Position numbers and translations under genes: made by a program
The notes under the pieces: model-generated
Seen by the model: the letters and a program-made list of their open reading frames with translations, nothing else
What the model was told of the DNA's origin: nothing
Database searches by the model: none
Source: Anaerolineales bacterium
GTDB taxonomy: Bacteria > Chloroflexota > Anaerolineae > Anaerolineales > UBA6663
Assembly: GCA_020845955.1 (NCBI GenBank)
Contig: JADLEU010000220.1
Span: 1 to 64,000 of the forward strand
Length of the DNA stretch: 64,000 nucleotides
Direction: 5' to 3'
Part shown: piece by piece, positions 27,982-36,464 of the stretch
How positions within the stretch are numbered: position 1 is the stretch's first letter
Layout of the letters: every line of letters starts with the position of its first letter

Positions 27982-28734
27982 TCAGCGGAACACGAGGGGC
28001 AAGGCGATCTTCGCGACTACGTCAACTTCGTTGCCTTCCAACTTGAAAAGCAGGTCGGGGTTGACGCTGTCGGCCGGCCGGTTGCAGACCGCAATTCGCG
28101 GCTGAAATGTGACACAGGCCGAGCCGTAGCCGCCGCCAGGCTGGCGCCAGGTCGACGCGCTCAGGAACTGCTGCGTGCTCTCATGCCAGCCCCAGCGCTC
28201 CAGCGACGGGGCGGAGTTCATGTTCGCCTGGACGGCGAGCCAGTAGCGTCCCGGCCCCAGGCCTGCCGGAGCAGCCAGGTTCATTACGAAGACCCCGGTG
28301 TCGCGGCCAGAAATCTGTGCTGGCGGGACGACTTCGCTGCGCACCAAACTGCTGGGCAAGTTGCTGCCGCCATTGACATAGAATTGAATGAGCACGGAGT
28401 CGGCCTGGGCCAAGCCCTCATATTGTCCGTGCGCAGTTACCGTCGAAATTAGCCAGATTTTGTCGGTTGGCACTTGAAAATCGTCTGCCCCCTGGCTGTC
28501 GAAGCCGTCGTAGACAGCCTTGAGGTCGGTTGACTCGGCATAGTCGAAGCCCGGGTCAGCCGTGCTCGTTTGGTCATAAAGCACGACCAGGGGCCCGGCG
28601 GGCGCGCGCAGGCTATAGGCCCGCGGGCGGTCGTACCAGGCAGCCGAAGCGTTGGAACTGCCGGCCGCTAGGCATGTGCCCACCAGCAGCAGGGCCGTAC
28701 CCGCTCGGAATAGTTGCCTGGTGAGTTGGAACAT
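27982..28734 (-). CDS. Secreted protein of unknown function with C-terminal LPLVxR motif
   Basis: A 250-residue exported protein. A signal peptide covers 1-31 (RAGTALLLVGTCLAAG, cut after ASA). The mature part is beta-rich (LVVLYDQTSTADPGFDYAES, DDFQVP, VYDGFDSQGADDF) and resembles lectin-like or choice-of-anchor extracellular domains, but no family is certain. The extreme C-terminus KIALPLVFR matches RLFLPLIQR of the beta-helix protein at 7891-10005. Start ATG 28734 has GGGAGG upstream. A near-consensus promoter lies at 28776-28804, inside the end of the prepilin peptidase gene. Confidence 0.75.
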   Translation of the reverse strand: MFQLTRQLFRAGTALLLVGTCLAAGSSNASAAWYDRPRAYSLRAPAGPLVVLYDQTSTADPGFDYAESTDLKAVYDGFDSQGADDFQVPTDKIWLISTVTAHGQYEGLAQADSVLIQFYVNGGSNLPSSLVRSEVVPPAQISGRDTGVFVMNLAAPAGLGPGRYWLAVQANMNSAPSLERWGWHESTQQFLSASTWRQPGGGYGSACVTFQPRIAVCNRPADSVNPDLLFKLEGNEVDVVAKIALPLVFR

Positions 28735-28775
28735 TGGAGCACCTCCCAGATTGGCTTTCCAACCACTTTCTAACC

Positions 28776-28804
28776 ATTCTATATCAAAACTGGAAGCGTG
28801 GCAA
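28776..28804 (-). promoter_or_regulatory. Promoter of the secreted LPLVxR protein
   Basis: On the minus strand TTGCCA (28799-28804) and TAGAAT (28776-28781) are 17 bases apart, about 42 bases before the ATG. The -35 touches the stop of the upstream prepilin peptidase gene. Confidence 0.7.
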
Positions 28805-28805
28805 C

Positions 28806-29681
28806 CTACCTGCCGGCCACGAAGATCGCCGCCAGGTTCTTGCCAAAGAGGTAAATAACCAGCGCGCCAAGCACCAAGAATGGGCCATATGGGAAGACGC
28901 TGTGGGGAGTATACCGGCGCCGTGCCAGCTGCACCAGGATGAAAACCAGGCTGAATAGGCCGCCGGCTACAATGGCGATGGTAAGAGACAGAATAACGCC
29001 GGGCCATCCGACCGCCAGCCCCACCAGGCCGGCCAGATTCACGTCGCCGCCCCCAAAGGCGACCTCTTCCAGCGGCTGGCCCCGCACCACGCGGACCACC
29101 CGGATGTAGACCTCAGCCAGGACAAAGATGGCCAGCGTAACGCCATAGCCAGCCAGCCCGCCCAGTAGTGACTTGACCAGATCGTTTCCCGCCATCTCCA
29201 GCCCCGGCATCACCAGCGGGGCCAGGCTGCGCAGGGCGGAAAATGCCAGGATGGCTAGAGCTGTCGGCCAGACAACTACCCACAGAATCAGGCGATGCTC
29301 GACATCGATCACTGTCACCAGGATCAGGCTTAGCACCAGCACCAGGGCGGCCAGATACCGCACAGCAAGATCGGGCAGCGAGCCGACCGCCGCGCCAGCC
29401 CACACCCAAAGATACGCCGTGACAAAGCCCGCGGCGAGCTCGACCAGCACCGGGCGCCAGCGCCGCGGGCTGCCGCAGTGCTCACAGCGCCCGCGCTGCA
29501 AGAGCAGGCCGGCCACCGCCAGCCAGTACGGCGGCCGGTGCGAACGCCCGCAATGGGGACAGCGCGGGCGCCGCGGTGCGTGACGGACATCGTCGGCGTC
29601 CGGCGGCAGATTGTCCGCCAAGCTGTTTAGCACCGCCCCGAAAAGCAATCCAGCCGCAAAAAGCAGCGTCAGCAGCCACAT
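28806..29681 (-). CDS. Prepilin peptidase (type IV prepilin leader peptidase/N-methyltransferase)
   Basis: A 291-residue polytopic membrane aspartyl protease (A24) that cleaves and can N-methylate type IV prepilin-like proteins. The N-terminal methylation domain has the zinc cysteines CPHC (41-44) and CEHC (66-69). The protease aspartates are Asp126 in VTVIDVEHRLI and Asp213 in FGGGDVNLAGLVG. About seven membrane helices are present. Start: an ATG at 29690 overlaps the -10 box, while the ATG at 29681 lies exactly seven bases after TATAAT, so a leaderless message from 29681 is preferred. No pilin gene is in the window. Confidence 0.9.
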   Translation of the reverse strand: MWLLTLLFAAGLLFGAVLNSLADNLPPDADDVRHAPRRPRCPHCGRSHRPPYWLAVAGLLLQRGRCEHCGSPRRWRPVLVELAAGFVTAYLWVWAGAAVGSLPDLAVRYLAALVLVLSLILVTVIDVEHRLILWVVVWPTALAILAFSALRSLAPLVMPGLEMAGNDLVKSLLGGLAGYGVTLAIFVLAEVYIRVVRVVRGQPLEEVAFGGGDVNLAGLVGLAVGWPGVILSLTIAIVAGGLFSLVFILVQLARRRYTPHSVFPYGPFLVLGALVIYLFGKNLAAIFVAGR

Positions 29682-29688
29682 GGGCGGC

Positions 29689-29719
29689 ATTATATCGGAG
29701 AAGCCGCTTCTTTTGACAA
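29689..29719 (-). promoter_or_regulatory. Leaderless-type promoter of the prepilin peptidase gene
   Basis: On the minus strand TATAAT (29689-29694) is followed after GCCGCCC by the ATG at 29681, so transcription should begin at or near the start codon. TTGTCA (29714-29719) serves as -35 at 19 bases; it overlaps the -35 of the divergent gene because TTGACAA reads almost the same on both strands. Confidence 0.6.
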
Positions 29720-29741
29720 TTCCTGGGTGCCCCCCTAGAAT
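29713..29741 (+). promoter_or_regulatory. Leaderless-type promoter of the membrane protein gene at 29748
   Basis: Perfect TTGACA (29713-29718), 17 bases, then TAGAAT (29736-29741). The GTG start lies six bases later at 29748, where transcription is expected to begin. No ribosome site exists between. Confidence 0.75.
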
Positions 29742-29747
29742 CGATCC

Positions 29748-30584
29748 GTGCAGCCCACCCGCCATTTGCCCAGCCGCGACCGCCTCAGCGTCCTGACGGC
29801 CGTCATCCTCCTGGCATTTGCCCTCTCCCGCTTTCTCAACCTGCCCACCCGCTCTTACGGCACGACCATCTTCGGTTCCCCCTTGGGCATCGAGCTCAAC
29901 GGTCCCGTTCTGATGCTGCTCCTGGTCGCTACCCTGATCAGCACTGGAGCGGACGCCCTCATTCGGTCGCACCCGGCTCTTGCTGGCCATCCCGAAGCGC
30001 GGACCGCCGCCCACTGGATCTTGCCTGGCGCCACCGCCGTGGTGCTCGGGGCCGCCCTCAACCAGGCGCCGGCCGGGCCACTCTGGTGGCTTGGACTGGG
30101 TCTGACGGCTCTCGCGTTGATCCTGGTATTGGTGGCGGAGTATACGGTGGTCGATCACCACGACCCGGCCTGGGACCTGGCGGCCCTGGGCCTCACTGCA
30201 CTGGCTTATGTATTGGCCCTGATCCTATTCGCCCTGCTCCGCAGCCTGGGGGCGCGAGCCCTGATTTCGGCCAGTATCGGCGGCATGGTGGCGGCGGCCC
30301 TGGCGTGGCGCCTGTTTACGCTCAAGGCCGCGGCGCCCAGCCGGGCTGCGCTCTACGCGGCCGTTGTCGGCGTGGTTGTGGCCGAGGCCGTTTGGGCGCT
30401 CAATTACTGGCGCGTCGTGCCTCGCAGCGCGGGGCTGTTGGCGATGATCCCGTTCTATCTGGTGGTTGGTCTGTCACAGCAGCACCTCCTGGCCGGTCTC
30501 ACCCGGCGCATCTGGCTTGAGTATATCGTCGTGGGCAGTCTCGGGCTGGCTGTAGCGCTGTTCTACTCGCTCGGTGAGGGTTGA
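29748..30584 (+). CDS. Polytopic membrane protein of unknown function
   Basis: A 278-residue integral membrane protein with about eight hydrophobic helices (VLTAVILLAFALS, GPVLMLLLVATLIS and ILPGATAVVLGAAL among them). No catalytic motif is visible. It has a loose resemblance to DUF5656-type proteins, but I am not sure. The start is a GTG six bases after a -10 box, implying a leaderless transcript. It is divergent from the prepilin peptidase, with shared promoter DNA. Its stop codon overlaps the -35 box of the peptide transporter promoter. Confidence 0.75.
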   Translation: MQPTRHLPSRDRLSVLTAVILLAFALSRFLNLPTRSYGTTIFGSPLGIELNGPVLMLLLVATLISTGADALIRSHPALAGHPEARTAAHWILPGATAVVLGAALNQAPAGPLWWLGLGLTALALILVLVAEYTVVDHHDPAWDLAALGLTALAYVLALILFALLRSLGARALISASIGGMVAAALAWRLFTLKAAAPSRAALYAAVVGVVVAEAVWALNYWRVVPRSAGLLAMIPFYLVVGLSQQHLLAGLTRRIWLEYIVVGSLGLAVALFYSLGEG

Positions 30585-30609
30585 CACCTTGGCGCGCCGC
30601 CCCTATACT
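30581..30609 (+). promoter_or_regulatory. Promoter of the oligopeptide ABC transporter operon
   Basis: Perfect TTGACA (30581-30586), 17 bases, TATACT (30604-30609). Transcription near 30616 gives a leader of about 150 bases before the ATG at 30765. The leader contains GGAGGA at the proper distance but no recognised riboswitch. Confidence 0.8.
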
Positions 30610-30764
30610 CCGCGCTGTACGAGCGCCCCAACCCGCTTGCCCCGCCAAAGTTGCTTGCGAACCTGCGCCGCGAAGGGAGGTGCCGCCCGCCCCACAGCAA
30701 CCACAACCCGTACACTCGCCGCAACTGATGTGCGTGTCGAAGCACTCTCTGGAGGAGATTCAAA

Positions 30765-32456
30765 ATGAAACGTTCGCATAGCCTTATGCGACTCGCCGGA
30801 ATCCTGCTAATGGCGGCGCTCGTCATTTCGGCCTGTGGTGGCGCTGCCACCGCGGTGCCCCCCACGACCGCGCCGACCCAAGCCCCACCCACCGAGGTGG
30901 CCTTTGCGCCGCTCACTTACGAGGCCCCAGATTGCGATTATGGCGGCAACTTCCGGTCTATGGAAGCCGTGGACCGCTACACGGTCAAGTTCACGCTCTG
31001 CAATCCCGACGTGGCTTTCCCGTCCAAGATTGCCTTCTCAGCCTTCGCCATCAATGACTCAGACTATCTAGAATCCACCGGCGGCGGCGGAACGCTCGTG
31101 GAGAGCCCCAACGGCACCGGCCCGTACAAGATCCAGGAATGGGTGCGGGGCGATCACATCACCATGGTCCGCAACGACGACTACTGGGGCGAGGCCGCCC
31201 TGACCGAAACGCTCATCTTTCGCTGGAGCTCGGAGGCCGCCCAGCGCCTGCTCGAGCTGCAGGCAGGGCAGGTGGACGGCATCGACAATATCGGCACCGA
31301 CGACTTCGAAGTGGTCGAGAACGATCCAAACCTGGCGCTCTATCCGCGGCCCGCTCTCAACGTGTTCTACCTGGGCATTAACAACACGGTTGCGCCATTT
31401 GACAACGAGAATGTGCGCCAGGCGTTGGCCATGGGCATCGACCGCCAGCGCATCGTCGACAACTTCTACCCGGGCGGTTCGACGGTCGCCTCGCACTTTA
31501 CGCCCTGCTCGATCCCGGGCGGCTGCGAAGGTGAGCCGTGGTACGAGTTCGACCCCGAGGCGGCCCGCACCCTGCTGGAGGAGGCCGGCTTCCCCGATGG
31601 CTTTGAGACCACGCTGTCGTACCGCGACGTCGTGCGCGGCTATCTCCCCCAGCCCAGTGTCGTCGCCCAGGACCTGCAGGCCCAACTCGCCGAGAACCTC
31701 AACATCACGGCGGAGATCGTGGTGATGGAATCGGGCGCCTTCATCGACGCGGCCGACCGCGGCGAACTCAGCCTGCACCTTCTAGGCTGGGGCGCCGACT
31801 ACCCCGACGCCACCAACTTCCTCGACTACCACTTCGGGGCGGGGGCTTCGGCCCAGTTCGGCGATGGCTTCCCCGATATCCAGGAGGCACTGCAGACGGC
31901 CGGTTCGCTGTCAGACCAGGCCGAGCGCAACGTGCATTACGCCGAGGCCAACAACCTAATCAAGCTGCATGTGCCGGTGGTGCCGATCGCCAACGGCGGT
32001 TCGGGGCTGGCCTTCAAGGCCACGGTGGAGGGCGCGCACGCCAGCCCGCTTAGCAACGAGACCTTCCGCGTCATGCAGATCCCCGGCCAGGATACCTTCG
32101 TGTGGATGCAGAATGGCGAGCCCGCTGGCCTCTACTGCCCAGACGAGTCCGACGGCGAGGCGCTGCGCGCCTGCGAGCAAATCAACGAGTCGCTGCTCTC
32201 CTACGAAATTGGCGGCACCGCGGTTGAGCCTTCGCTGGCCCAGTCCTACGAAGCGAATGATGATCTCACCGAGTGGACCTTCCACCTGCGCGAAGGCGTC
32301 AAGTTCCACAACGGCGCCGACTTCGACGCCAACGACGTCGTCACGAGCCTGGCTGTGCAGTGGGACGCCGCGCATCCGCTCCACGTGGGTCGCGACGGCT
32401 CGTTCACCTACTGGCCAGGGCTGTTCGGCCCGTTCCTGAACGCTCCCGCCGAGTAG
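30765..32456 (+). CDS. Circularly permuted oligopeptide-binding lipoprotein (SBP_bac_5 family)
   Basis: A 563-residue extracytoplasmic solute-binding lipoprotein with lipobox ISAC (Cys24) and a short Ala/Pro/Thr linker. Residues 55-440 carry what is normally the middle and C-terminal part of the family (VDRYTVKFTL, GTGPYKIQEWVRGD, LNVFYLGINNTVAPFDNENV, RQALAMGIDRQRIV). Residues 460-540 carry what is normally the N-terminal part (ACEQINESLLSYEIGG, VEPSLAQSYEANDDLTEWTF, HLREGVKFHNGADFDANDVV). The order is thus swapped relative to DppA/OppA and to the paralogue at 34610. The fold would still close, since the two lobes are unchanged. It is first gene of the operon, with a strong promoter. Confidence 0.85.
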   Translation: MKRSHSLMRLAGILLMAALVISACGGAATAVPPTTAPTQAPPTEVAFAPLTYEAPDCDYGGNFRSMEAVDRYTVKFTLCNPDVAFPSKIAFSAFAINDSDYLESTGGGGTLVESPNGTGPYKIQEWVRGDHITMVRNDDYWGEAALTETLIFRWSSEAAQRLLELQAGQVDGIDNIGTDDFEVVENDPNLALYPRPALNVFYLGINNTVAPFDNENVRQALAMGIDRQRIVDNFYPGGSTVASHFTPCSIPGGCEGEPWYEFDPEAARTLLEEAGFPDGFETTLSYRDVVRGYLPQPSVVAQDLQAQLAENLNITAEIVVMESGAFIDAADRGELSLHLLGWGADYPDATNFLDYHFGAGASAQFGDGFPDIQEALQTAGSLSDQAERNVHYAEANNLIKLHVPVVPIANGGSGLAFKATVEGAHASPLSNETFRVMQIPGQDTFVWMQNGEPAGLYCPDESDGEALRACEQINESLLSYEIGGTAVEPSLAQSYEANDDLTEWTFHLREGVKFHNGADFDANDVVTSLAVQWDAAHPLHVGRDGSFTYWPGLFGPFLNAPAE

Positions 32457-32473
32457 CGTTAACTCGAAGCCAA

Positions 32474-32507
32474 CCCGCGCCGGGGCCGAGGTCGGTCCCG
32501 GCGCGGG
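32474..32507 (+). other. Stable hairpin between the binding-protein gene and the first permease gene
   Basis: Fourteen-base GC arms (32474-32487 and 32494-32507) pair with one G-U around GAGGTC; no T tract follows. Such structures after a binding-protein gene often stabilise its mRNA or damp downstream permease expression, which would fit the need for excess binding protein. Confidence 0.6.
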
Positions 32508-32528
32508 CCGCACCAGCCCGAACGCTGC

Positions 32529-33602
32529 ATGCACCGGTACATCTTCCAGCGCCTGTTGTTGGCCCTGCCCGTCCTCGTCGGCATCCTGTTTGTCACCTTC
32601 GCGCTGGCGCGCCTGATCCCCAGCGATCCCTGCCGAGCCGTCCTGGGCGAACGCGCCACCGACGCCATCTGCGACGACTTCATCCGGCGCCACGGCCTCG
32701 ATAAGCCCATCCCTGTGCAGTTCGCCGTCTACATGGGCGAGGTGCTTCAGGGCAATCTGGGCAACTCCATTCGCTTCAACCGGCCGGTCATGGATCTGCT
32801 CATCGAGCGTTTGCCAATGACGATGGAACTCAGTCTAGCGGCGCTTACCATCGCGATCGTAGTGGGCGTGCCCCTGGGCATCATCTCGGCCGTCCGCCAC
32901 AATACGACCGTCGACGTGGTGACCATGGTCGGCGCCAACATCGGCGTGTCGATGCCGGTGTTCTGGCTGGGCTTGATGCTGGCTTATGTGTTCGCGCTGC
33001 TGCTGCGCGACACCCCGCTGCAGCTGCCGCCGTCGGGGCGGCTGACCTCCGGCATCAGCCTGCCGCCGCTCACCACGACCTGGCACCTCGAGTTAAGCGG
33101 CGCCGCGCTCAACGTCGTCGATTTCTTGTCCAACTTGTACGTCTTCAACGCGCTGATCACGGGCAACTGGCGGGTGCTCATCGACGCCCTGCGGCACCTG
33201 ATTCTTCCGGCCGTAGCCCTGGCGACGATCCCCTTGGCGCTGATCGCGCGCATTACGCGCTCCAGCCTGCTGGAGGTGCTCAGCCTGGATTACATCCGCA
33301 CCGCCCGGGCCAAGGGCCTGCGCGAATGGCCCGTGGTCATGAAACACGCCCTGCGCAATGCCCTGCTGCCGGTCGTCACCGTCGTCGGATTGTCGCTTGG
33401 GGGCCTGCTGAGCGGCGCCGTACTGACCGAGACGATCTTCAGCCTGCCTGGCGTGGGCCGGATCCTGTACGACTCGATTACGGCCCGCGACTACACCGTC
33501 GTCCAGGCGTTCACGCTCGTCATCGCCATCGGCTTCGTGGGCATCAACCTGCTCACCGACCTGTCCTACGCGTACCTGGATCCCCGCATCCGGCTCAGTT
33601 AG
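32529..33602 (+). CDS. Oligopeptide ABC transporter permease (DppB/OppB type)
   Basis: A 357-residue inner-membrane permease with six helices. The N-terminal IFQRLLLALPVLVGILFVTF and RLIPSDPCRAVLG are typical of the DppB group. The coupling EAA region is ARITRSSLLEVLSLDYIRTA followed by RAKGLREW. It begins 72 bases after the binding-protein stop and ends four bases before the second permease. The extracytoplasmic loop after TM3 is somewhat long (about residues 160-210). No ATP-binding genes are in the window, so DppD/DppF partners must lie elsewhere. Confidence 0.92.
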   Translation: MHRYIFQRLLLALPVLVGILFVTFALARLIPSDPCRAVLGERATDAICDDFIRRHGLDKPIPVQFAVYMGEVLQGNLGNSIRFNRPVMDLLIERLPMTMELSLAALTIAIVVGVPLGIISAVRHNTTVDVVTMVGANIGVSMPVFWLGLMLAYVFALLLRDTPLQLPPSGRLTSGISLPPLTTTWHLELSGAALNVVDFLSNLYVFNALITGNWRVLIDALRHLILPAVALATIPLALIARITRSSLLEVLSLDYIRTARAKGLREWPVVMKHALRNALLPVVTVVGLSLGGLLSGAVLTETIFSLPGVGRILYDSITARDYTVVQAFTLVIAIGFVGINLLTDLSYAYLDPRIRLS

Positions 33603-33606
33603 CGCG

Positions 33607-34596
33607 ATGGCCACGGCAGACTCGACCGCCTCCCCGGCTCCAGCCGGCGCGCCCTCTCCCCTGGCTGGCGCCGAGGGACTGCGCACTGCCGCTCCCAGCA
33701 CACCCCTGTACGACACCTGGCGCCGGCTCAGGCGGCGCCGCTCTGCCATCTACGGCATGGCCATCCTCGGCGCCCTGATCCTCGTCGCACTGTTTGCGCC
33801 AGTCATTGCGCCCTACGCTCCCAACACGGTGTTGATCGGCGTGGAGCCAGTCCGGCCGCGGGACAACCCCTGTATCCACCTGCTGGGCTGCCCGGCCGAT
33901 CAGCCCCAGCATTTGCTGGGCATTGACGGTAATGTGCGCGATCTGTTCAGCCGCGTCGTGTACGGCGCGCAAGTCTCCCTGTTCATCGGCATCTCGACCG
34001 TCTCCTTCGCCATCGTGATCGGCGTCCTCCTGGGAGCGCTGGCCGGTTACGCCGGGGGCTGGGCCGACAATGTCATTATGCGCCTGATGGACGTGCTGCT
34101 CGCCTTTCCCGCGCTGCTGCTGGCCATTGCTATCGTGTCCGTGCTTGGCCCCGGTCTGAGGAACGCCTTGATCGCCATTGGCATCGTTTCGATCCCGGCC
34201 TACGCGCGCGTGGTGCGTGCCAGCGTCCTGTCGATCAAGGAGCAAGACTTCATCGCGGCCTCCCGCGCGCTGGGCGCCTCGCCGTGGCACATCCTGTTCT
34301 TGCGCGTGCTTCCCAATGCCCTGACCCCTCTAATCGTCCAGGGGACCCTGGGCATCGCCTCCGCCATCCTGGATGCGGCGGCCCTCTCGTTCCTGGGCCT
34401 CGGCGCCCAGCCGCCGACCCCTGAGTGGGGCTCAATGCTCGGGCAAGAACGCAACCAGGTGTTCACCGCGCCGCATCTGGTCTTCTTCCCGGGTGTGGCG
34501 ATCATGCTCACCGTCCTGGGCTTCAATCTTCTGGGCGACGGTCTGCGCGATGCCCTCGACCCTCGCCTCGCCCAGGTTGGCATCAAGATCAGGTAG
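33607..34596 (+). CDS. Oligopeptide ABC transporter permease (DppC/OppC type)
   Basis: A 329-residue inner-membrane permease. A polar N-terminal tail of about 45 residues precedes TM1 (YGMAILGALILVALFAPVIA). The periplasmic segment has HLLGIDGNVRDLFSRVVYGA, the usual DppC marker. The EAA coupling motif is SIKEQDFIAASRALGASPWH, and ALSFLGLGAQPPTPEWGSML closes the family signature. It is spaced four bases from the first permease and 13 bases from the second binding-protein gene. It forms a heterodimeric pore with the DppB-type protein. Confidence 0.92.
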   Translation: MATADSTASPAPAGAPSPLAGAEGLRTAAPSTPLYDTWRRLRRRRSAIYGMAILGALILVALFAPVIAPYAPNTVLIGVEPVRPRDNPCIHLLGCPADQPQHLLGIDGNVRDLFSRVVYGAQVSLFIGISTVSFAIVIGVLLGALAGYAGGWADNVIMRLMDVLLAFPALLLAIAIVSVLGPGLRNALIAIGIVSIPAYARVVRASVLSIKEQDFIAASRALGASPWHILFLRVLPNALTPLIVQGTLGIASAILDAAALSFLGLGAQPPTPEWGSMLGQERNQVFTAPHLVFFPGVAIMLTVLGFNLLGDGLRDALDPRLAQVGIKIR

Positions 34597-34609
34597 CCTC
34601 CGCTCGTCC

Positions 34610-36385
34610 ATGACGATCACGGCCAGAGGCCTGCGCACACGCCCGGCGGCGTGTTTGGCTGCTGCAGTATTGAGCCTGGTCGTATTGTCCGCCTGTGGCC
34701 GCGCCGCGCCGCCCAGCCCTGGCCCGGTCACGCCGTCGGCGGCCACCAGCGCCGAACCGCCCGCCGAGGAGACGCCCGCGGTGGTCCCCACCCGCGCGCC
34801 ATCGCCCACCTCCCTGCCCTCGCCTACCCCTGGGCCGCGCATCTTCACGATCGGCCTCGTCACGATGCCGGGCACGCTCGATCCCGCCAACGCGCTCGAC
34901 CGCTCGGCCCTGATCATCGCCCGCCACCTGTACGCTGGCCTGACCACCTTTGCGCCCGGTTCCACCTGGCCGATGCCAGCCCTGGCTGAAACCTGGGACC
35001 TGTCGCCCGACGGGCTTACCTGGACCTTCAGACTTCGGCGCGGCGCTGTCTTCAGCGATGGCAGCCCCGTGACGGCCGAAGCAGTCCGGCTCAACTTCGA
35101 ACGGTGGCTGTCGGCGGCCCCTCCGGGCCACTACACGTTCTGGCGAGCCGTGTTTGGCGGGTTTGTGGGCGAGCAAGATGCGACCGGCGAGCCACTGGCC
35201 CTGCTCGCCGAGGTCACGGTGGCCGATGAGCTGACGGTGGCCCTGACCCTCCACCGGCCCGACGCCACCCTGCCCAACAGCCTGGCCCTCCCCAGCTTCG
35301 GGATTGTGAACCCGCGAGTTTTCGCCGCCGGCAGCCCTGCTGCGCTGGACCAGACTTCCGCTGGCGCTGGTCCCTACGTCCTGGCTGAGGCCGGGCAGCC
35401 CGACTTGGTGCGCCTGGTCCGCAATGTCCACTACTGGGGCGCTGCCGCCGACCCTGGCTGGGCCGCCGGGCCCGATGAGTTGGTGTTCAAGGTCATCCCT
35501 GACGATACCCAACGGCTGCTGGCGCTCCGCACGGGCGAAATCGAGGCGATGGCCGAGGTCAACCCCGCCGACTATGCCACCGTGTCCGCGCCGGACAGCG
35601 GCACCCGCCTCGAGTTCGATCCGGCTCTGAACGTGCTCTATCTGGGGATCAATCAGGCCCACGCGCCCTGGGATCAATTGGAGTGCCGCCAGGCACTGGC
35701 CCACGCACTGGATCGTGAGCGCTATGTCCGCGACTATTTCCCGGGCGATGCGCAATTGGCCACCGCCATGCAGCCGCCCACCGTGTGGGGATTTGCGCCC
35801 CCCCACGAAGACTACGTCTTCGATCCGGCGCTGGCGCGTGAGCAATGGCAGACCTGTCTCGAGGCCGGCATCGCGCCGCCCGCCAGCGTCACGCTTTACG
35901 TGCCCCCGATCCCCCGTTCGTACCTGCCTGACCCGGCTGGCCTGGGCGGGGCCATCCGCGCCGATCTCGCGGCGCTGAGCCTGACCGTCGAGATCGCGTC
36001 ACCCGATTGGCAGACCACCTGGTTGGCCGATGTGCACAGCGGCCGCGCCGATCTGTTCTTGCTGGGCTGGACGGGCGTCAATGGGGATCCCGATGCCTTT
36101 CTCTGCCCGCTGTTCTGCGGACGCGAGGGGGCCTTCAACGCAGATGCGGACGGGAACCCGATCCCACCCGACGCCGATTTAGCCGAGGTCCTCCGGGCCG
36201 CCCGCACGACGGGAGATCGGCAGCAGCGCGAAGTCCTGTACGCGCAAGCGCACAAACTCATTCGGGCCAACCTGCCGGCCGTGCCCTTGGCGCACCGCCA
36301 GACAGCTTGGGCGTTCCGGGCCGAAGTCCACGGATATACGCCCAGCCCGATTGAGAGCCTGTTCACCGGCCTCGTTCTCCCCTAG
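34610..36385 (+). CDS. Oligopeptide-binding lipoprotein, normal domain order (SBP_bac_5 family)
   Basis: A 591-residue binding lipoprotein with lipobox LSAC (Cys29) followed by a Pro/Ser/Thr linker to about residue 80. Then comes the family order as in DppA: TLDPANALDRSALIIARHLY, ALAETWDLSPDGLTWTFRLR, then AGAGPYVLAEAGQPDLVRLV, LNVLYLGINQAHAPWDQLEC and RQALAHALDRERYVRDYF. It is a distant paralogue of the protein at 30765 and shares the motifs LNVxYLGIN and RQALAxxxDRxR, but in unpermuted order. Its presence in the same operon suggests two peptide specificities served by one permease pair. It ends the operon; plsY converges from the other side. Confidence 0.9.
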   Translation: MTITARGLRTRPAACLAAAVLSLVVLSACGRAAPPSPGPVTPSAATSAEPPAEETPAVVPTRAPSPTSLPSPTPGPRIFTIGLVTMPGTLDPANALDRSALIIARHLYAGLTTFAPGSTWPMPALAETWDLSPDGLTWTFRLRRGAVFSDGSPVTAEAVRLNFERWLSAAPPGHYTFWRAVFGGFVGEQDATGEPLALLAEVTVADELTVALTLHRPDATLPNSLALPSFGIVNPRVFAAGSPAALDQTSAGAGPYVLAEAGQPDLVRLVRNVHYWGAAADPGWAAGPDELVFKVIPDDTQRLLALRTGEIEAMAEVNPADYATVSAPDSGTRLEFDPALNVLYLGINQAHAPWDQLECRQALAHALDRERYVRDYFPGDAQLATAMQPPTVWGFAPPHEDYVFDPALAREQWQTCLEAGIAPPASVTLYVPPIPRSYLPDPAGLGGAIRADLAALSLTVEIASPDWQTTWLADVHSGRADLFLLGWTGVNGDPDAFLCPLFCGREGAFNADADGNPIPPDADLAEVLRAARTTGDRQQREVLYAQAHKLIRANLPAVPLAHRQTAWAFRAEVHGYTPSPIESLFTGLVLP

Positions 36386-36411
36386 CCAACGCCAAAGGCC
36401 GCGCCAGAATC

Positions 36412-36442
36412 AAAAAGGAGCCGCGCTGGCAGGCACGGCTCC
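36412..36442 (-). terminator. Rho-independent terminator of plsY
   Basis: On the minus strand GGAGCCG and CGGCTCC arms around a 12-base loop are followed by TTTTT, 22 bases after the plsY stop. It may also serve the convergent transporter operon. Confidence 0.8.
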
Positions 36443-36464
36443 CGCGCCTTCTCGCGTCTTCGGG

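Noticed and set aside
34589..35845. Open frame of 418 codons antisense to the second binding-protein gene
   Set aside because: Composition is that of GC-rich antisense DNA with no family motif; the plus-strand lipoprotein is certain.
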